DNA from: Lachnospiraceae bacterium C10
Lineage (GTDB): Bacteria > Bacillota > Clostridia > Lachnospirales > Lachnospiraceae
Direction of reading: 5' to 3'
DNA length: 64,000 bases
NCBI GenBank assembly: GCA_900100095.1
Contig: FMTN01000018.1
Span: 33,749 to 97,748 of the forward strand
A program made the translations under genes and the position numbers. The notes beneath the pieces are model-generated. The model was not told where the DNA came from. It was given only the letters and a program-made list of their open reading frames with translations, and did not search any database. Of the stretch, positions 44,645 through 54,057 are shown piece by piece (the stretch's first letter is position 1; each line of letters starts with the position of its first letter).

Positions 44645-45805
44645 TTACTCAAGATAATCCTTTAACTTACGGCTACGGCTCGGATGACGGAGCTTACGTA
44701 ACGCCTTCGCCTCGATCTGACGAATACGCTCACGTGTTACGTTGAATTCCTTACCGACTTCCTCAAGTGTACGACCGCGTCCATCCTCTAATCCGAAACG
44801 AAGGATCAGAACCTTCTGCTCACGCTCTGTTAAAGTAGATAACACCTCGGACAGCTGCTCTTTTAACAGGGTAAAGGTTGCAGCATCTGCCGGAACCGGA
44901 ACATTGTCATCCTGAATGAAGTCACCAAGATGGGAATCTTCCTCCTCACCGATCGGAGTCTCCAGAGATACCGGCTCCTGGGAGATTTTAAGGATCTCAC
45001 GCACACGCTCTACCGGCATATCCATCTCCTTTGCAATCTCTTCCGGGGTCGGTTCGCGGCCTAACTCCTGAAGTAACTGACGGGAAACGCGAATCAGTTT
45101 GTTGATGGTCTCCACCATATGTACCGGAATACGAATGGTACGCGCCTGATCGGCGATGGCTCTTGTGATTGCCTGACGAATCCACCATGTTGCATAGGTG
45201 GAGAATTTATATCCCTTGCTGTAATCGAACTTCTCAACCGCCTTGATCAGTCCCAGATTACCTTCCTGAATCAGATCCAGGAAAAGCATGCCACGTCCGA
45301 CATAACGCTTTGCAATGGATACAACCAGACGGAGGTTGGCCTCTGCCAGCTTCTTTTTCGCCTCCTGGTCGCCTTCTTCCATGCGCTTTGCCAGTTCGAT
45401 CTCCTCATCGGCTGTAAGAAGAGGAACCTTACCGATTTCCTTTAAGTACATACGAACCGGATCTTCGATGGAAATTCCGTCCGGAACGGTAAGATCAAGG
45501 TTCTCAACGTCTACCTCATCCTCCTCGGATGGTACAAAATCATCATCACTGTCATCTACTGCATCATCTACATCCACGCGTAAAACATCGATATTTTTAT
45601 TCTCAAGATATTCAAGAATCATCTCCAGCTGCTTTACATTCAGATTCAGCTCACGAAATGCCTCATTGATCTCCTTGTATTCAAGGACATTTCTCTTCTT
45701 CTTTGCAAGCTCTACGAGCTCATTGAGCTTCTTTGTGATCAATGCGCCCTGCTCTGCATTCGAAGCATCTTTTGCCTTTTTTGTGGCTGTCTTTTTCTCT
45801 GCCAT
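44645..45805 (-). CDS. rpoD: RNA polymerase sigma-70 (housekeeping sigma factor)
   Basis: 386 aa. Region 1.2 [20 protein letters not shown], region 2 [20 protein letters not shown] with the -10-reading [18 protein letters not shown], region 3 [17 protein letters not shown], region 4.2 helix-turn-helix [20 protein letters not shown] ending RKLKDYLE. A short acidic stretch (about 80-105) stands in for region 1.1. Recognises the TTGACA/TATAAT promoters seen across this window, and its holoenzyme is the target of 6S RNA. AAAGGAGAG precedes the ATG; 12 nt after dnaG. Confidence 0.98.
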   Translation of the reverse strand: MAEKKTATKKAKDASNAEQGALITKKLNELVELAKKKRNVLEYKEINEAFRELNLNVKQLEMILEYLENKNIDVLRVDVDDAVDDSDDDFVPSEEDEVDVENLDLTVPDGISIEDPVRMYLKEIGKVPLLTADEEIELAKRMEEGDQEAKKKLAEANLRLVVSIAKRYVGRGMLFLDLIQEGNLGLIKAVEKFDYSKGYKFSTYATWWIRQAITRAIADQARTIRIPVHMVETINKLIRVSRQLLQELGREPTPEEIAKEMDMPVERVREILKISQEPVSLETPIGEEEDSHLGDFIQDDNVPVPADAATFTLLKEQLSEVLSTLTEREQKVLILRFGLEDGRGRTLEEVGKEFNVTRERIRQIEAKALRKLRHPSRSRKLKDYLE

Positions 45806-45817
45806 GTTTCTCTCCTT

Positions 45818-47611
45818 TTATGCATTTATGATCTTCATTTTTTTGATCTTGTCGATTTTGGCACGTTCCTCTATCACCATGGTGATCAACAACGGATCAT
45901 TCTCATCCATCGCGGAACGTTTCTTGTCATACCCGTTCTGTACAACTCTGGTCAGAGTCTCCACAAGGGCACGATTCTTTTCAGCTTCGGGTGTCTCATG
46001 TAAAATACGGACATCCTCATAAAATATATGTGTCACCATATCCTGGTCATCGCTATCGTCAAAACGATCGGCAATGGCTGCAGGGTTTGGAATTCCTATC
46101 TCCTTCATCTGCTGATACAAAAGGGTCGCGACCTCCCGCAGCAGTCCCTCGTCAAAGTCCTGTGGCGTAATCAGCTCCCCGATCTGGGAAAACAGATCCG
46201 GCCGATCCACTACCCAGGACAGCAACAGCATCTGGCTTTTAACAATTCCGCTGTCCTTCTTTTCTCCCTTCTTTCCCTTCGGTGAAGGGGAGAGAATCGG
46301 GCGCCTTGCGGTAAGTCCCGTCTGCTGCTGCGCCAGTGTAACAATATAGCGCCGCATCGTTTCTGCCGGAATCTGGAACATGCGACAGATGGCGTCCACA
46401 TAATTGTTTCGCTCCATCTCATCCGAAAATTCCATAAGCTTCTTCGCAAGTTCCTGCTGAAAGGCTGTCTTTGCGGCCGGATCCCGGGTATCGTACTTTT
46501 TCTCTAACTGATGCGCTTCAAAATAGAAGAAGTTCTCCGCCTGTTCAAGGCGCTTCTCATACTCTTCGGCCCCGAGACCTTTGATAAATTCATCCGGATC
46601 CTTATAAGGGTCCATATGGACAATCAAAGGAGTGATCCCTGCACTCCTTAGAATCGGAATGGCGCGAAGCGCCGCGTTCACACCGGCATTATCGCTGTCA
46701 TAACACAGATAAACCTTCTTTGCAAAACGGGCTATGATACCGGCGTGCCCTGTCGTAAGGGCGGTTCCAAGGGATGCCACGGCATTATCAAATCCTGCCT
46801 GATGAAGCGCGATTACATCCATATAACCTTCGCAAAGAATCATGCCCTCTCTTCGACTTCTCCGGGCAAGATGCAGGCCGTAAAGCGTCCGACTCTTATT
46901 AAAAACAGCCGTCTCCGGGGAATTCAAATACTTCGGTTCCCCTTCTCCCATCACACGGCCTCCAAAGGCAATAACCTTCGAATACTGATCCATGATCGGG
47001 AACATGGCTCGGTTCCAGAACTTATCATGACCACCTCTTACTTCATCAATGGTCACAAGACCGGACTGCTTCAAAAGCTCATCGCTGTATCCCTTTCTGC
47101 GAAGGAACTGATAGAGATCGTTGCTGTACTGATCCGAATATCCAAGACCGAACTTTTGCATCGTCTCCTTTGAAAGGGCGCGGCCTTTGAAATATTCCAG
47201 GGCATGTCTTCCGTGATCCGAATACAACAGCCTGTAATAATAGGTGGCTGCATCCTTATTGATCTCAAGCAACCGGCTCTTAAGGGACGCCCGCTCCTTT
47301 TGCTCCTTTGTCATCTCCACCTGCGGAAGGGTGATGCCGCTTCTGGCTGCCAGAGTCTGAACGGCTTCCGAGAAATCCATATGCTCATGCTCCATCAGGA
47401 ACTTGTAGACATTTCCACCCTTATGACATCCGAAGCAGTAAAACATCTGCTTTCTTCTGGATACAGAAAATGATCCGGTCTTTTCACTATGAAAGGGACA
47501 CAGGCCAAAATAGTCCGATCCCTTTTTTTCAAGCTTTACATATTGTGAAATCACATCCACGATATCGTTCGCCGCGCGGACTGTGTCAATCACCTCATCG
47601 GAATACATCAT
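45818..47611 (-). CDS. dnaG: DNA primase
   Basis: 597 aa. Makes RNA primers for the replication fork. N-terminal zinc finger GLCPFHSEK...MFYCFGC (CHC2), the central RNA polymerase domain with TOPRIM residues LCEGYMDVIAL (Glu) and CYDSDNAG (DxD), and a C-terminal helicase-binding domain (about 440-597). YLNSPETAVFNKSRTLYGLH is a classic DnaG stretch. The first ATG shares one base with the dgt stop. Second gene of the macromolecular-synthesis operon. Confidence 0.97.
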   Translation of the reverse strand: MMYSDEVIDTVRAANDIVDVISQYVKLEKKGSDYFGLCPFHSEKTGSFSVSRRKQMFYCFGCHKGGNVYKFLMEHEHMDFSEAVQTLAARSGITLPQVEMTKEQKERASLKSRLLEINKDAATYYYRLLYSDHGRHALEYFKGRALSKETMQKFGLGYSDQYSNDLYQFLRRKGYSDELLKQSGLVTIDEVRGGHDKFWNRAMFPIMDQYSKVIAFGGRVMGEGEPKYLNSPETAVFNKSRTLYGLHLARRSRREGMILCEGYMDVIALHQAGFDNAVASLGTALTTGHAGIIARFAKKVYLCYDSDNAGVNAALRAIPILRSAGITPLIVHMDPYKDPDEFIKGLGAEEYEKRLEQAENFFYFEAHQLEKKYDTRDPAAKTAFQQELAKKLMEFSDEMERNNYVDAICRMFQIPAETMRRYIVTLAQQQTGLTARRPILSPSPKGKKGEKKDSGIVKSQMLLLSWVVDRPDLFSQIGELITPQDFDEGLLREVATLLYQQMKEIGIPNPAAIADRFDDSDDQDMVTHIFYEDVRILHETPEAEKNRALVETLTRVVQNGYDKKRSAMDENDPLLITMVIEERAKIDKIKKMKIINA

Positions 47612-48627
47612 CAGAATCCATCAACCTCCCATGCCTGCGGAACAAAGTATTCCTTGAACTTTGTCGTACAATATCCGTCAGACATTCCTGCTATATAGTC
47701 ACAGATGATCCTATCCTTCGGATCCTCTCCGTTCAGGAGTTTCGCATAAAAATTCTCCGGCAATGCCTTAGGATGATCGTTGTAGTATTCATACAGCATT
47801 CGAATCATCCGCTTCGCCTTGACCTCTTCTCCCTTTGCCTCGGGATTGCGATATACATGTTCAAACAAATATTTGCGAAGCTCCACCATCGCCTGTCCTG
47901 TCTCCTCGGACATACGTATTTCAGGGGAGTTAAGACTTGTCATAATCACATCGTGAATCATATGATTCAGCCGTTCCTTGGCGGTAAAGCCCAGGGTCTT
48001 ACGAATCTCAACCGGAAGATCCTCTTCCACCATGATTCTTCCACGGATGGCATCATCCACATCCGCATATACATAGGCAATCTTATCGCAGAGTCTTACG
48101 ATCTGTCCCTCCGGAGTATTCGGATGTCCCTGGGTCTGATGGTTACGGATCCCGTCAATGACCTCCCAGGTCAGATTCAGTCCTTCCCCGTCCTTTTCCA
48201 GTTTCTCCACAATACGAACCGACTGTTCACTATGAACAAATCCTCCCTCGCAACATGCATTCAAAACATCTTCTCCCGCATGGCCAAAGGGCGTGTGACC
48301 AAGGTCATGACCAAGGGCGATGGCCTCAATCAACCCCTCATTCATACGAAGGGCCTTGCCTATGGTTCTGGCATTCTGTGATACTTCCAGTGTATGAGAC
48401 ATTCTTGTCCGATAGTGGTCTCCCATCGGATATAAAAATACCTGTGTCTTATTCTTCAATCTTCGAAAGGCCTTGGAATGAAGAATCCGGTCCCTGTCTC
48501 TTTGAAAAAGAGGCCGTATATCGCATTGCGCTTCTTCCTTTGCTCTGCCCTTCGAATTCTGATCCAGTGTTGCATAAGGGGATAGATTCTTTTGTTCGAT
48601 TTCTTCAATCATCTCACGAATCAGCAT
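47611..48627 (-). CDS. dgt: dGTP triphosphohydrolase-like HD-domain protein
   Basis: 338 aa. Likely hydrolyses dGTP or other dNTPs to nucleoside and triphosphate. HD-domain metal ligands: RTRMSHTLEVS (His), ALGHDLGHTPFGHAGE (His-Asp and two more His), and CDKIAYVYADVDDA (Asp). The short type (about 340 aa) found next to dnaG in Clostridia. The frame opens further upstream, but AAAGGAG 10 nt before ATG 48627 sets the start; a GTG or other closer start is possible. First gene of the operon; its stop overlaps dnaG by one base. The promoter region is very A+T-rich with no clear hexamers. Confidence 0.93.
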   Translation of the reverse strand: MLIREMIEEIEQKNLSPYATLDQNSKGRAKEEAQCDIRPLFQRDRDRILHSKAFRRLKNKTQVFLYPMGDHYRTRMSHTLEVSQNARTIGKALRMNEGLIEAIALGHDLGHTPFGHAGEDVLNACCEGGFVHSEQSVRIVEKLEKDGEGLNLTWEVIDGIRNHQTQGHPNTPEGQIVRLCDKIAYVYADVDDAIRGRIMVEEDLPVEIRKTLGFTAKERLNHMIHDVIMTSLNSPEIRMSEETGQAMVELRKYLFEHVYRNPEAKGEEVKAKRMIRMLYEYYNDHPKALPENFYAKLLNGEDPKDRIICDYIAGMSDGYCTTKFKEYFVPQAWEVDGF

Positions 48628-48738
48628 GGATATACGGCTCCTTTCTATGCGTTTTTTTGCTCTCACTATATATATTACGCACAAATTTCGATTTTCCTTT
48701 TTTTTTTTGAAAAAAATTGAAAAAATTTAAAAATTCAC

Positions 48739-48788
48739 AAAAAAGCCAAAGTCTTCCTTGCAAACAAGTTTGCAGATGAGACCTTGGC
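48739..48788 (-). terminator. Second hairpin after tRNA-Leu(CAG), repeat-like
   Basis: GCCAAAGTCT/AGACCTTGGC outer stem (one mismatch) with inner TGCAAAC/GTTTGCA stem, then TTTTTT on the minus strand. The CTTGCAAACAAG-type core also occurs at 11503-11517, and CTTGGCTCGT at 25800. Confidence 0.65.
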
Positions 48789-48802
48789 TCGTCGTTATAC
48801 AG

Positions 48803-48828
48803 AAAAAGCGACCACATTACGTGGCCGC
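48803..48828 (-). terminator. tRNA-Leu(CAG) terminator
   Basis: Minus strand GCGGCCAC/GTGGTCGC stem, GTAAT loop, TTTTTC. Confidence 0.82.
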
Positions 48829-48835
48829 CTTAAGC

Positions 48836-48919
48836 TGCAGGAAAAGGGACTTGAACCCTCACGATATTGCTACCACAGGCACCTGAAGCCTGCGCGTCTG
48901 CCGATTCCGCCATTCCTGC
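48836..48919 (-). tRNA. tRNA-Leu(CAG)
   Basis: 84 nt, class II with long variable arm (GTGGTAGCAATATCGT region). Acceptor GCAGGAA/TTCCTGC, anticodon arm CAGGC-TTCAGGT-GCCTG (anticodon CAG), T-arm GAGGGTTCAAGTCCCTT, discriminator A; CCA not encoded. Confidence 0.95.
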
Positions 48920-48930
48920 GAACAAATGAT

Positions 48931-48959
48931 ATGTTACAGGATTTCCCTTTTTCTGTCAA
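48931..48959 (-). promoter_or_regulatory. tRNA-Leu(CAG) promoter
   Basis: Minus strand TTGACA (48954-48959), 17-nt spacer, TAACAT (48931-48936). Confidence 0.85.
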
Positions 48960-49006
48960 CACTTTTTTTCAAGAAGAACCTTAAATGAATTGTAACTTTC
49001 TGCAAA

Positions 49007-51691
49007 CTATTCCAAAACAACAAGGATTTCATGCTGTTTTTGTGGATCAAGCCCCGTCAGCTGTTCTCTTTTCATAATAAGATTTCCACCATCCGCAGCG
49101 ATTTCCTCTCCGTTTAACGTAGCAGACTTCACACGATAATCCCCTTCCTTCACACGTCCTGTGTTCTGATAGGTGATATGAAGCTTTCGGCCTGCAAATA
49201 CAAGACCAAGGGACGCCTCTCCCTTCTCGTCGAACTGGGCAAGGGTAAGCTTTGGATCGATACGAAGATCGCCATATTCGCCCCGAACCCCAAACACCAT
49301 GGTAACCATGGTCATAAGGTACCAGGATGCGGCACCCGTCAGATAATGATAGACACCTCTTCCATCCGCGTTAAAGTACTCCGGAATACCCGGATAGATT
49401 CGGCTGGTTTCAAAATGAAGGGACGCCTCCGCCAGGGTCTGCAATGCCTCATAACCTTCTTTTACAAATCCTCTGCTGTAAAGAGCGTAGGCATACATAA
49501 CGGTCATATGAGAAAAGACAGCTCCGTTCTCCTTTTCTCCATACGCGAAGCCAAACATTCTGCCAAGGTCTGTCTTCACCTCACCAAAATCTGTGTTCAG
49601 CCGGTATCCGCCGATCTCCTTCCGATACAGATGACGCTTTGCCGCAGCTGCAATCTGTCTGGTATGCTCCTCGTCCGCCGTATGACTCATGATGGTAAAG
49701 ACCTGACCTGTCAGCATCATTCTTGTCTTATCACCATCTGCCTTCTCCACGGCTCTTCCACTGTTATCATAGTAGCTGTTATACCAGCCGCAGTCGTCAC
49801 TTTCACGGATCCACTGCGTAGCACGAATGACCTCCATCAGCTCTGACGCCTTCTCTTCCAGCAATGCCGCTACTTCTTCCAGTAAGACCTCTTCTTTTTC
49901 ACCGCTTACAACATGTTTTACCGCATCAAGATATTCTGCCAGCGGATTTTCTTCTTTCTTTCCGCGAAGAAGCACCATCATTTCCTTTGCCAGTGAAACA
50001 GTTGTAATGCCAAGCTTTTCCTTCATATCCAAAAGAAGGGTTGCCATCTCCTTTAAGTTGCCGGCATACGCAGCCGTAAACGCCACGCTCTCGCCTCTTT
50101 CGTTGGCCATATCCAGGGCATCGTTCCAGTCAGCACCGCGAAGACGCATCATATCATGCTCCCCTCGCTCATAATAGCTCGTCAGATGCTCCAAAAGGAT
50201 ATGCTCCAGCATGCTTCCCTGATAAAGCTCACCTGCCCGGTCTTTCTGCCAGGTTCCCTGCTCCATATTCCATTCATCATCGGTCCTGTTGCCTCTTGCG
50301 GCCTGTGCATCCTTGAAATACATGGCATTCTCGAGAAGCACTCCAAGATCCCCCGTCTGATGGATATAGAACAAAATGGTCTTAAACGGCCATACCCCAT
50401 GATCCATCCAGACTCTGGCAATGCCGTTTCGATCGGCAACAAATTCACCCGGCCTGCTGCCAATGATGGTTGCGTTGCTTCCATCCATCCGCACGCCCGC
50501 AATATTATTCACCAGAAGGTTTCTCACCTCCCTCGGATCCATAATAAGAAGGGACAGGCAATCCTGCCACAGATCTCGCCATCCTCTTCCTCCACGACCG
50601 TAATCATGATGTGGCAGGAAGGAACATCCGTAGATGGCACGAAGGAACGGCTGAAAGCTGACCCACTTCAGGAAGTTGTCATAGGCTTCATCTCCTGCAT
50701 GGAAATCCACATTTGCCCGTTCCTGCCACCATTCCTTTGTCTTTTCAAGAGCCAAAATCGCCTGCTCTTTGCTATGATATTTTTCACTGATGAAAGACAG
50801 ATCTTCTTCCTCTTCTGTGATTCCCATCCAGACAATGTAGCATGCCGTCTCGCCTGCAGCTAAAACCTGCGGTTCAAAGCGAAAGGCTCCCACAGCCTCT
50901 CTTCCGTTGATTCTATCTCCCGGAACGCAGAAATCTTTCTTTATATCCTCCCGGTAGACAGCTCCCGGTTTTGTAAAGCTTCCGCCCTCTCCAAGATAGC
51001 TGTCCACACTTGGATAGAAGGCAACCGGAGTAGCCCCATCCCCTGTGCTTCCACAGACAAAATATCGGGTGTGATTGATCCGGTGTCCTCTCTCGTCAAA
51101 GGACATGGTCGGGTAAACGCAGACTCCATCCTCCAACACCTGAATTCGATGGAGCATGGATGTTACATTTCTATGATCACGGATATTATCCGCACTTCGT
51201 CCATAGATCGGAACGGCCGCCATCATCTCAAGACTACGCTCTTTCTCTCCTGTATTGGTAATTTCAACCAGGGTGACTTCCACCGCATCGTCCCACGGAA
51301 CAAAAGATGTGATCTCGGCCTTCAATCCGATGGTTTCATTCTCCCTTGTCAGCTTATGCCATAAAAATCCGGCGGTAACCGAACTCTTCTCCTGTTCTTC
51401 TGTAAAGCGTGCCGCCTCGGCATCTGCCGATGCACCTGTCATAGACCAGGGTCTTTCTCCCTCCACAAGGCACCAGAAATTACGGGTGCTGCGATTGTTA
51501 TGAAGATTCTCTGAACTTACCGGCTCCAGCAAAAAGGATTCCTGCGCCGTTTTAGAATCTCCTCCCAGATTCGGAGTGATACTGCTTTTAAGCCCCTTCT
51601 CACTCGCCAGCGGAAAATACAGATAACTGTAATTTTCCGGCATAGCAAGCTGAAATGTTCCGTTACGATCCAAATATGTAAAATTGCTCAT
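49007..51691 (-). CDS. GH94 family glycoside phosphorylase
   Basis: 894 aa. Phosphorolysis of a beta-glucoside to glucose-1-phosphate, which saves ATP. N-terminal beta-sandwich (about 1-300), linker, then the (alpha/alpha)6 barrel with FLPHHDYGRGGRGWRDLWQD, DGSNATIIGSRPGEFVADRN and RLRGADWNDALD; the DWND motif (521-524) carries the family's catalytic acid. SGRAVEKADGDKTRMMLTGQ and SGRFYEYF-like C-terminal features are normal. The sub-type (cellobiose, cellodextrin, laminaribiose or beta-1,2-glucan) is not clear; it is longer than cellobiose phosphorylase. AGGAAGGA precedes the ATG. No transporter for its sugar is adjacent. Confidence 0.9.
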   Translation of the reverse strand: MSNFTYLDRNGTFQLAMPENYSYLYFPLASEKGLKSSITPNLGGDSKTAQESFLLEPVSSENLHNNRSTRNFWCLVEGERPWSMTGASADAEAARFTEEQEKSSVTAGFLWHKLTRENETIGLKAEITSFVPWDDAVEVTLVEITNTGEKERSLEMMAAVPIYGRSADNIRDHRNVTSMLHRIQVLEDGVCVYPTMSFDERGHRINHTRYFVCGSTGDGATPVAFYPSVDSYLGEGGSFTKPGAVYREDIKKDFCVPGDRINGREAVGAFRFEPQVLAAGETACYIVWMGITEEEEDLSFISEKYHSKEQAILALEKTKEWWQERANVDFHAGDEAYDNFLKWVSFQPFLRAIYGCSFLPHHDYGRGGRGWRDLWQDCLSLLIMDPREVRNLLVNNIAGVRMDGSNATIIGSRPGEFVADRNGIARVWMDHGVWPFKTILFYIHQTGDLGVLLENAMYFKDAQAARGNRTDDEWNMEQGTWQKDRAGELYQGSMLEHILLEHLTSYYERGEHDMMRLRGADWNDALDMANERGESVAFTAAYAGNLKEMATLLLDMKEKLGITTVSLAKEMMVLLRGKKEENPLAEYLDAVKHVVSGEKEEVLLEEVAALLEEKASELMEVIRATQWIRESDDCGWYNSYYDNSGRAVEKADGDKTRMMLTGQVFTIMSHTADEEHTRQIAAAAKRHLYRKEIGGYRLNTDFGEVKTDLGRMFGFAYGEKENGAVFSHMTVMYAYALYSRGFVKEGYEALQTLAEASLHFETSRIYPGIPEYFNADGRGVYHYLTGAASWYLMTMVTMVFGVRGEYGDLRIDPKLTLAQFDEKGEASLGLVFAGRKLHITYQNTGRVKEGDYRVKSATLNGEEIAADGGNLIMKREQLTGLDPQKQHEILVVLE

Positions 51692-51820
51692 AAAAAAATC
51701 CTTCCTGCCTCTATCGATGCATTACCACGTTTATCTGCATCATACAAAGGAACAGGAAAGATTTCTAGCATATATAAAACAAAAATATCAGATTCATGAC
51801 ATTGCATTTCCCTGTCCGTA

Positions 51821-52771
51821 TCAGATGTACCCCTTGATTCGAAGGATGTAGATCCAGAACGTCAGAGTGACAGAGGACAACAATGTCGAAAGCATGATGA
51901 CGGCAGAGGAGAGATTTCCCTTATGCCCCATATTGCGTGCCATAACAAACCCCGCCATGGTGGATGCGGAACCAAGCATAATGACAAGCGCCACTAGGCG
52001 ATCCTTCCGGTAGCCAAGAGACACCGCCACCGGCAAAAAGATTGCAGCAAATCCCACCAGTTTTAAAAAGGTCGCCCCAAAAATCGGAAGCAGTTTTCCC
52101 TTAATCGCTCTTAAATCCACCATCGCTCCAAGGGAGAGTAGTCCAAGGGAGGATGCCACACCCCCAAGGTATCCGATGGTCTTATCTGCCATAACCGGCA
52201 TAGGAAGTCGAAGAAGTGCCCAAAGGATTCCAAAGAGAATTCCAAGAATAATCGGATTGGTTACGATTCCGATCAGGGAACGCTTCAGCTTCTCCCCCAT
52301 GCTCTCTTCCCCTCCTCCATTCTGTGCGGTCAGGGTCAAAATGATCACCGCCATAATATTATAGAGCGGAACAGAACCGATCATCATCAAAGGCCCCATG
52401 GGACTTTGCCCATAGATATTTTCTATGTAGACCATTCCAAGGAGGGAACTACTGCTCCGGTATGCGCCCTGAATAAATTCACCCCGCTCCGCCCTGCTTT
52501 TGACAAAAAGAGAGAAGACAAATCCAATCCCGATGGAAAGCAGAGTCGCCACAGCGCAGAAGAGAACATAGGACGTATCCCATGCCTTTGCAATATCAAC
52601 GGTACACAACTGATGGAACAGATTCACCGGCAGTGCCACCCGGAAAACAAAGCGGTTTAGCATTGCAGCAAACTCTTCACTGAGCACACCACGCCAGCGG
52701 AATATATAGCCGATCACCATAACAAAAAAGACCGGCATTGTAGCATTCATAGAAAAAATAAGATCCTTCAA
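51821..52771 (-). CDS. AEC-family transporter (auxin efflux carrier / malate permease type)
   Basis: 316 aa, ten or so membrane helices. Pattern: VFFVMVIGYIFRWRGVLSEE, NRFVFRVALPVNLFHQLCTV, and in the second half VTNPIILGILFGILWALLRL and AMVDLRAIKGKLL. Members move organic acids or other anions; substrate unknown. The frame runs up to 52975 but through a tRNA gene and terminator, so a start there is impossible; AAGGAG 5 nt before the TTG at 52771 sets the start. It lies 129 nt before the GH94 gene, perhaps in one unit. Confidence 0.88.
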   Translation of the reverse strand: MKDLIFSMNATMPVFFVMVIGYIFRWRGVLSEEFAAMLNRFVFRVALPVNLFHQLCTVDIAKAWDTSYVLFCAVATLLSIGIGFVFSLFVKSRAERGEFIQGAYRSSSSLLGMVYIENIYGQSPMGPLMMIGSVPLYNIMAVIILTLTAQNGGGEESMGEKLKRSLIGIVTNPIILGILFGILWALLRLPMPVMADKTIGYLGGVASSLGLLSLGAMVDLRAIKGKLLPIFGATFLKLVGFAAIFLPVAVSLGYRKDRLVALVIMLGSASTMAGFVMARNMGHKGNLSSAVIMLSTLLSSVTLTFWIYILRIKGYI

Positions 52772-52794
52772 AAGCTCTCCTTTCCCATTTGCAT

Positions 52795-52825
52795 AAAGAA
52801 AGCCCCGGAACAATTGTTCCGAGGC
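52795..52825 (-). terminator. tRNA-Leu(TAA) terminator
   Basis: Minus strand GCCTCGGAACAA/TTGTTCCGGGGC stem then TTTCTTT, just upstream of the AEC ribosome site. Confidence 0.82.
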
Positions 52826-52839
52826 CTCCTTACTTAATA

Positions 52840-52923
52840 TGCGGAAGATGGGACTTGAACCCACACGACATCGCTGCCACAAGATCCTTAGTCTTGCTCG
52901 TCTGCCAGTTCCGACACTTCCGC
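52840..52923 (-). tRNA. tRNA-Leu(TAA)
   Basis: 84 nt, class II. Acceptor GCGGAAG/CTTCCGC, anticodon arm CAAGA-CTAAGGA-TCTTG (anticodon TAA), T-arm GTGGGTTCAAGTCCCAT, discriminator A; CCA not encoded. Its 5' side faces the A+T-rich island. Confidence 0.95.
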
Positions 52924-52933
52924 AACTTATATT

Positions 52934-52960
52934 ATCGTCGGCGCTCATCTCGCGCCGACT
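52934..52960 (-). other. Leader hairpin between promoter and tRNA-Leu(TAA)
   Basis: GTCGGCGC/GCGCCGAC around a GAGATGA loop, within the tRNA precursor leader. No T-run follows, so it is not a terminator; it may shape 5' processing. Confidence 0.5.
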
Positions 52961-52965
52961 CAGAT

Positions 52966-52994
52966 ATAATATCAAAGACTTCTTATGTTGTCAA
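52966..52994 (-). promoter_or_regulatory. tRNA-Leu(TAA) promoter
   Basis: Minus strand TTGACA (52989-52994), 17-nt spacer, TATTAT (52966-52971). Confidence 0.85.
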
Positions 52995-53056
52995 TTATTT
53001 TTTGAAAAAAATTTAACACGAATTTATTTAAAGCTATTAACATGGAACATGTTTTA

Positions 53057-53085
53057 TTGACAACTATTTCCTGATATACTTTAGT
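53057..53085 (+). promoter_or_regulatory. Promoter of cassette copy 1
   Basis: TTGACA (53057-53062), 17-nt spacer, TTTAGT (53080-53085). A TATACT lies at 53075-53080 as an alternative -10. The same sequence lies at 58961-58989. Confidence 0.5.
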
Positions 53086-53128
53086 TAATTATAGATATTC
53101 TATGTATCTATCACAAGGGAGATTACAA

Positions 53129-53977
53129 ATGAAAAACAAAAAATTCTTAATTCTTTTAACTACTACTGCTCTCATAATCGCTGGCTGTGTTTTGGGTGTT
53201 TATCTTTTGAATAAGCCTGAGAAAAAATCTGTTGCAAAAAATACCACAAAAAAGACAGAACAACCAGGCAAAAATAAATCCAGAAATTCTGATACAACAG
53301 ATTCAGAGAATACAGCATCAGAGGATATCCCCACCACTGGTCATAAAATGACCATGGCAGAGTTTAAGAAGAAGTATCCAGTAGGATCAAAGATCAAGGA
53401 CCCAGATGGGTATACAACAATAGTGGGATATGATGGTGATGACGTACTAATGCAACTTCCAGATGGAACATATGGATATCAAACGGGCCCATTAGAGGTA
53501 TTGGATGAACAACAACTTGAAGAATGTGCTGAAGAGCAGAAAAAAGCAGACAAAGCATATAAAGAGGGAAAATATCCAGATAATGAAATAGGCCATCAGC
53601 GAGCAATGGATAAATACAGGGAAGTAACAAAAGCTTACATCGATGGCAAGATTGACAAGCAGCCCAAAAACACAGACTATGATAATGAGTATTCAACAGG
53701 AATTAATGACGATACATTAACAGTAAGACGAACAACAAAAGGATATGCATGTATTGTTTTTGAAGGAATGGTAATCTATGAAAGTATGGTAATGCCAGAT
53801 GGATCATTTGAATTTACAGATTGTAACGTAACAGGAACATCACAAGCACTGATGAAATGGTGTGATGACAGAGGAATTGCAGATTACTACGGTTTATCTT
53901 ACAAACAACTACAAAAAATCTTTGGTAAGTTAGATAAGAACTCAAAATCAATGACACTAAAAGAGTTCTATAAATAA
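53129..53977 (+). CDS. Membrane-anchored or lipoprotein, cassette gene A, copy 1
   Basis: 282 aa, family not recognised. N-terminus MKNKKFLILLTTTALIIAGC is a lipobox (IAGC), though VLGVYLL after the Cys would also allow a plain membrane anchor. Residues about 35-75 are a Lys/Thr/Ser-rich linker, so the rest is outside the cell. Two blocks match copy 2 well: HKMTMAEFKKKYPVGSKIK and YKQLQKIFGKLDKNSKS; another is YESMVMPDG. The region in between (about 95-125 and 160-210) differs. Start fixed by AAGGGAG 7 nt before the ATG. A+T-rich codon use, unlike the core genes. Confidence 0.75.
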   Translation: MKNKKFLILLTTTALIIAGCVLGVYLLNKPEKKSVAKNTTKKTEQPGKNKSRNSDTTDSENTASEDIPTTGHKMTMAEFKKKYPVGSKIKDPDGYTTIVGYDGDDVLMQLPDGTYGYQTGPLEVLDEQQLEECAEEQKKADKAYKEGKYPDNEIGHQRAMDKYREVTKAYIDGKIDKQPKNTDYDNEYSTGINDDTLTVRRTTKGYACIVFEGMVIYESMVMPDGSFEFTDCNVTGTSQALMKWCDDRGIADYYGLSYKQLQKIFGKLDKNSKSMTLKEFYK

Positions 53978-53998
53978 TAGAATAAAAGTAAAACACAT

Positions 53999-54037
53999 TG
54001 CGAAGCACAAATAAAAAAAGTGCTTCGCATTCGTTTT
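53999..54037 (+). terminator. Intergenic hairpin, cassette copy 1
   Basis: TGCGAAGCAC/GTGCTTCGCA stem followed by TTCGTTTTA, directly before the ribosome site of gene B. A weak terminator or an RNA-stability element; conserved in copy 2. Confidence 0.5.
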
Positions 54038-54057
54038 ATAGGAGGAGGAAAAGCAAG

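Noticed and set aside
47470..48381. 303-codon plus-strand open frame over dgt
   Set aside because: Antisense of a well-conserved HD-domain gene; no supporting signals.
52784..52975. Longer AEC transporter start at 52975
   Set aside because: This extension would read through tRNA-Leu(TAA) and its terminator; the TTG at 52771 has a strong ribosome site.
52840..53060. tRNA-Leu(TAA) as integration site of the island
   Set aside because: The island touches the 5' (promoter) side of the tRNA, while integrases normally use the 3' end. No copy of the tRNA 3' end and no integrase gene is seen in the window.
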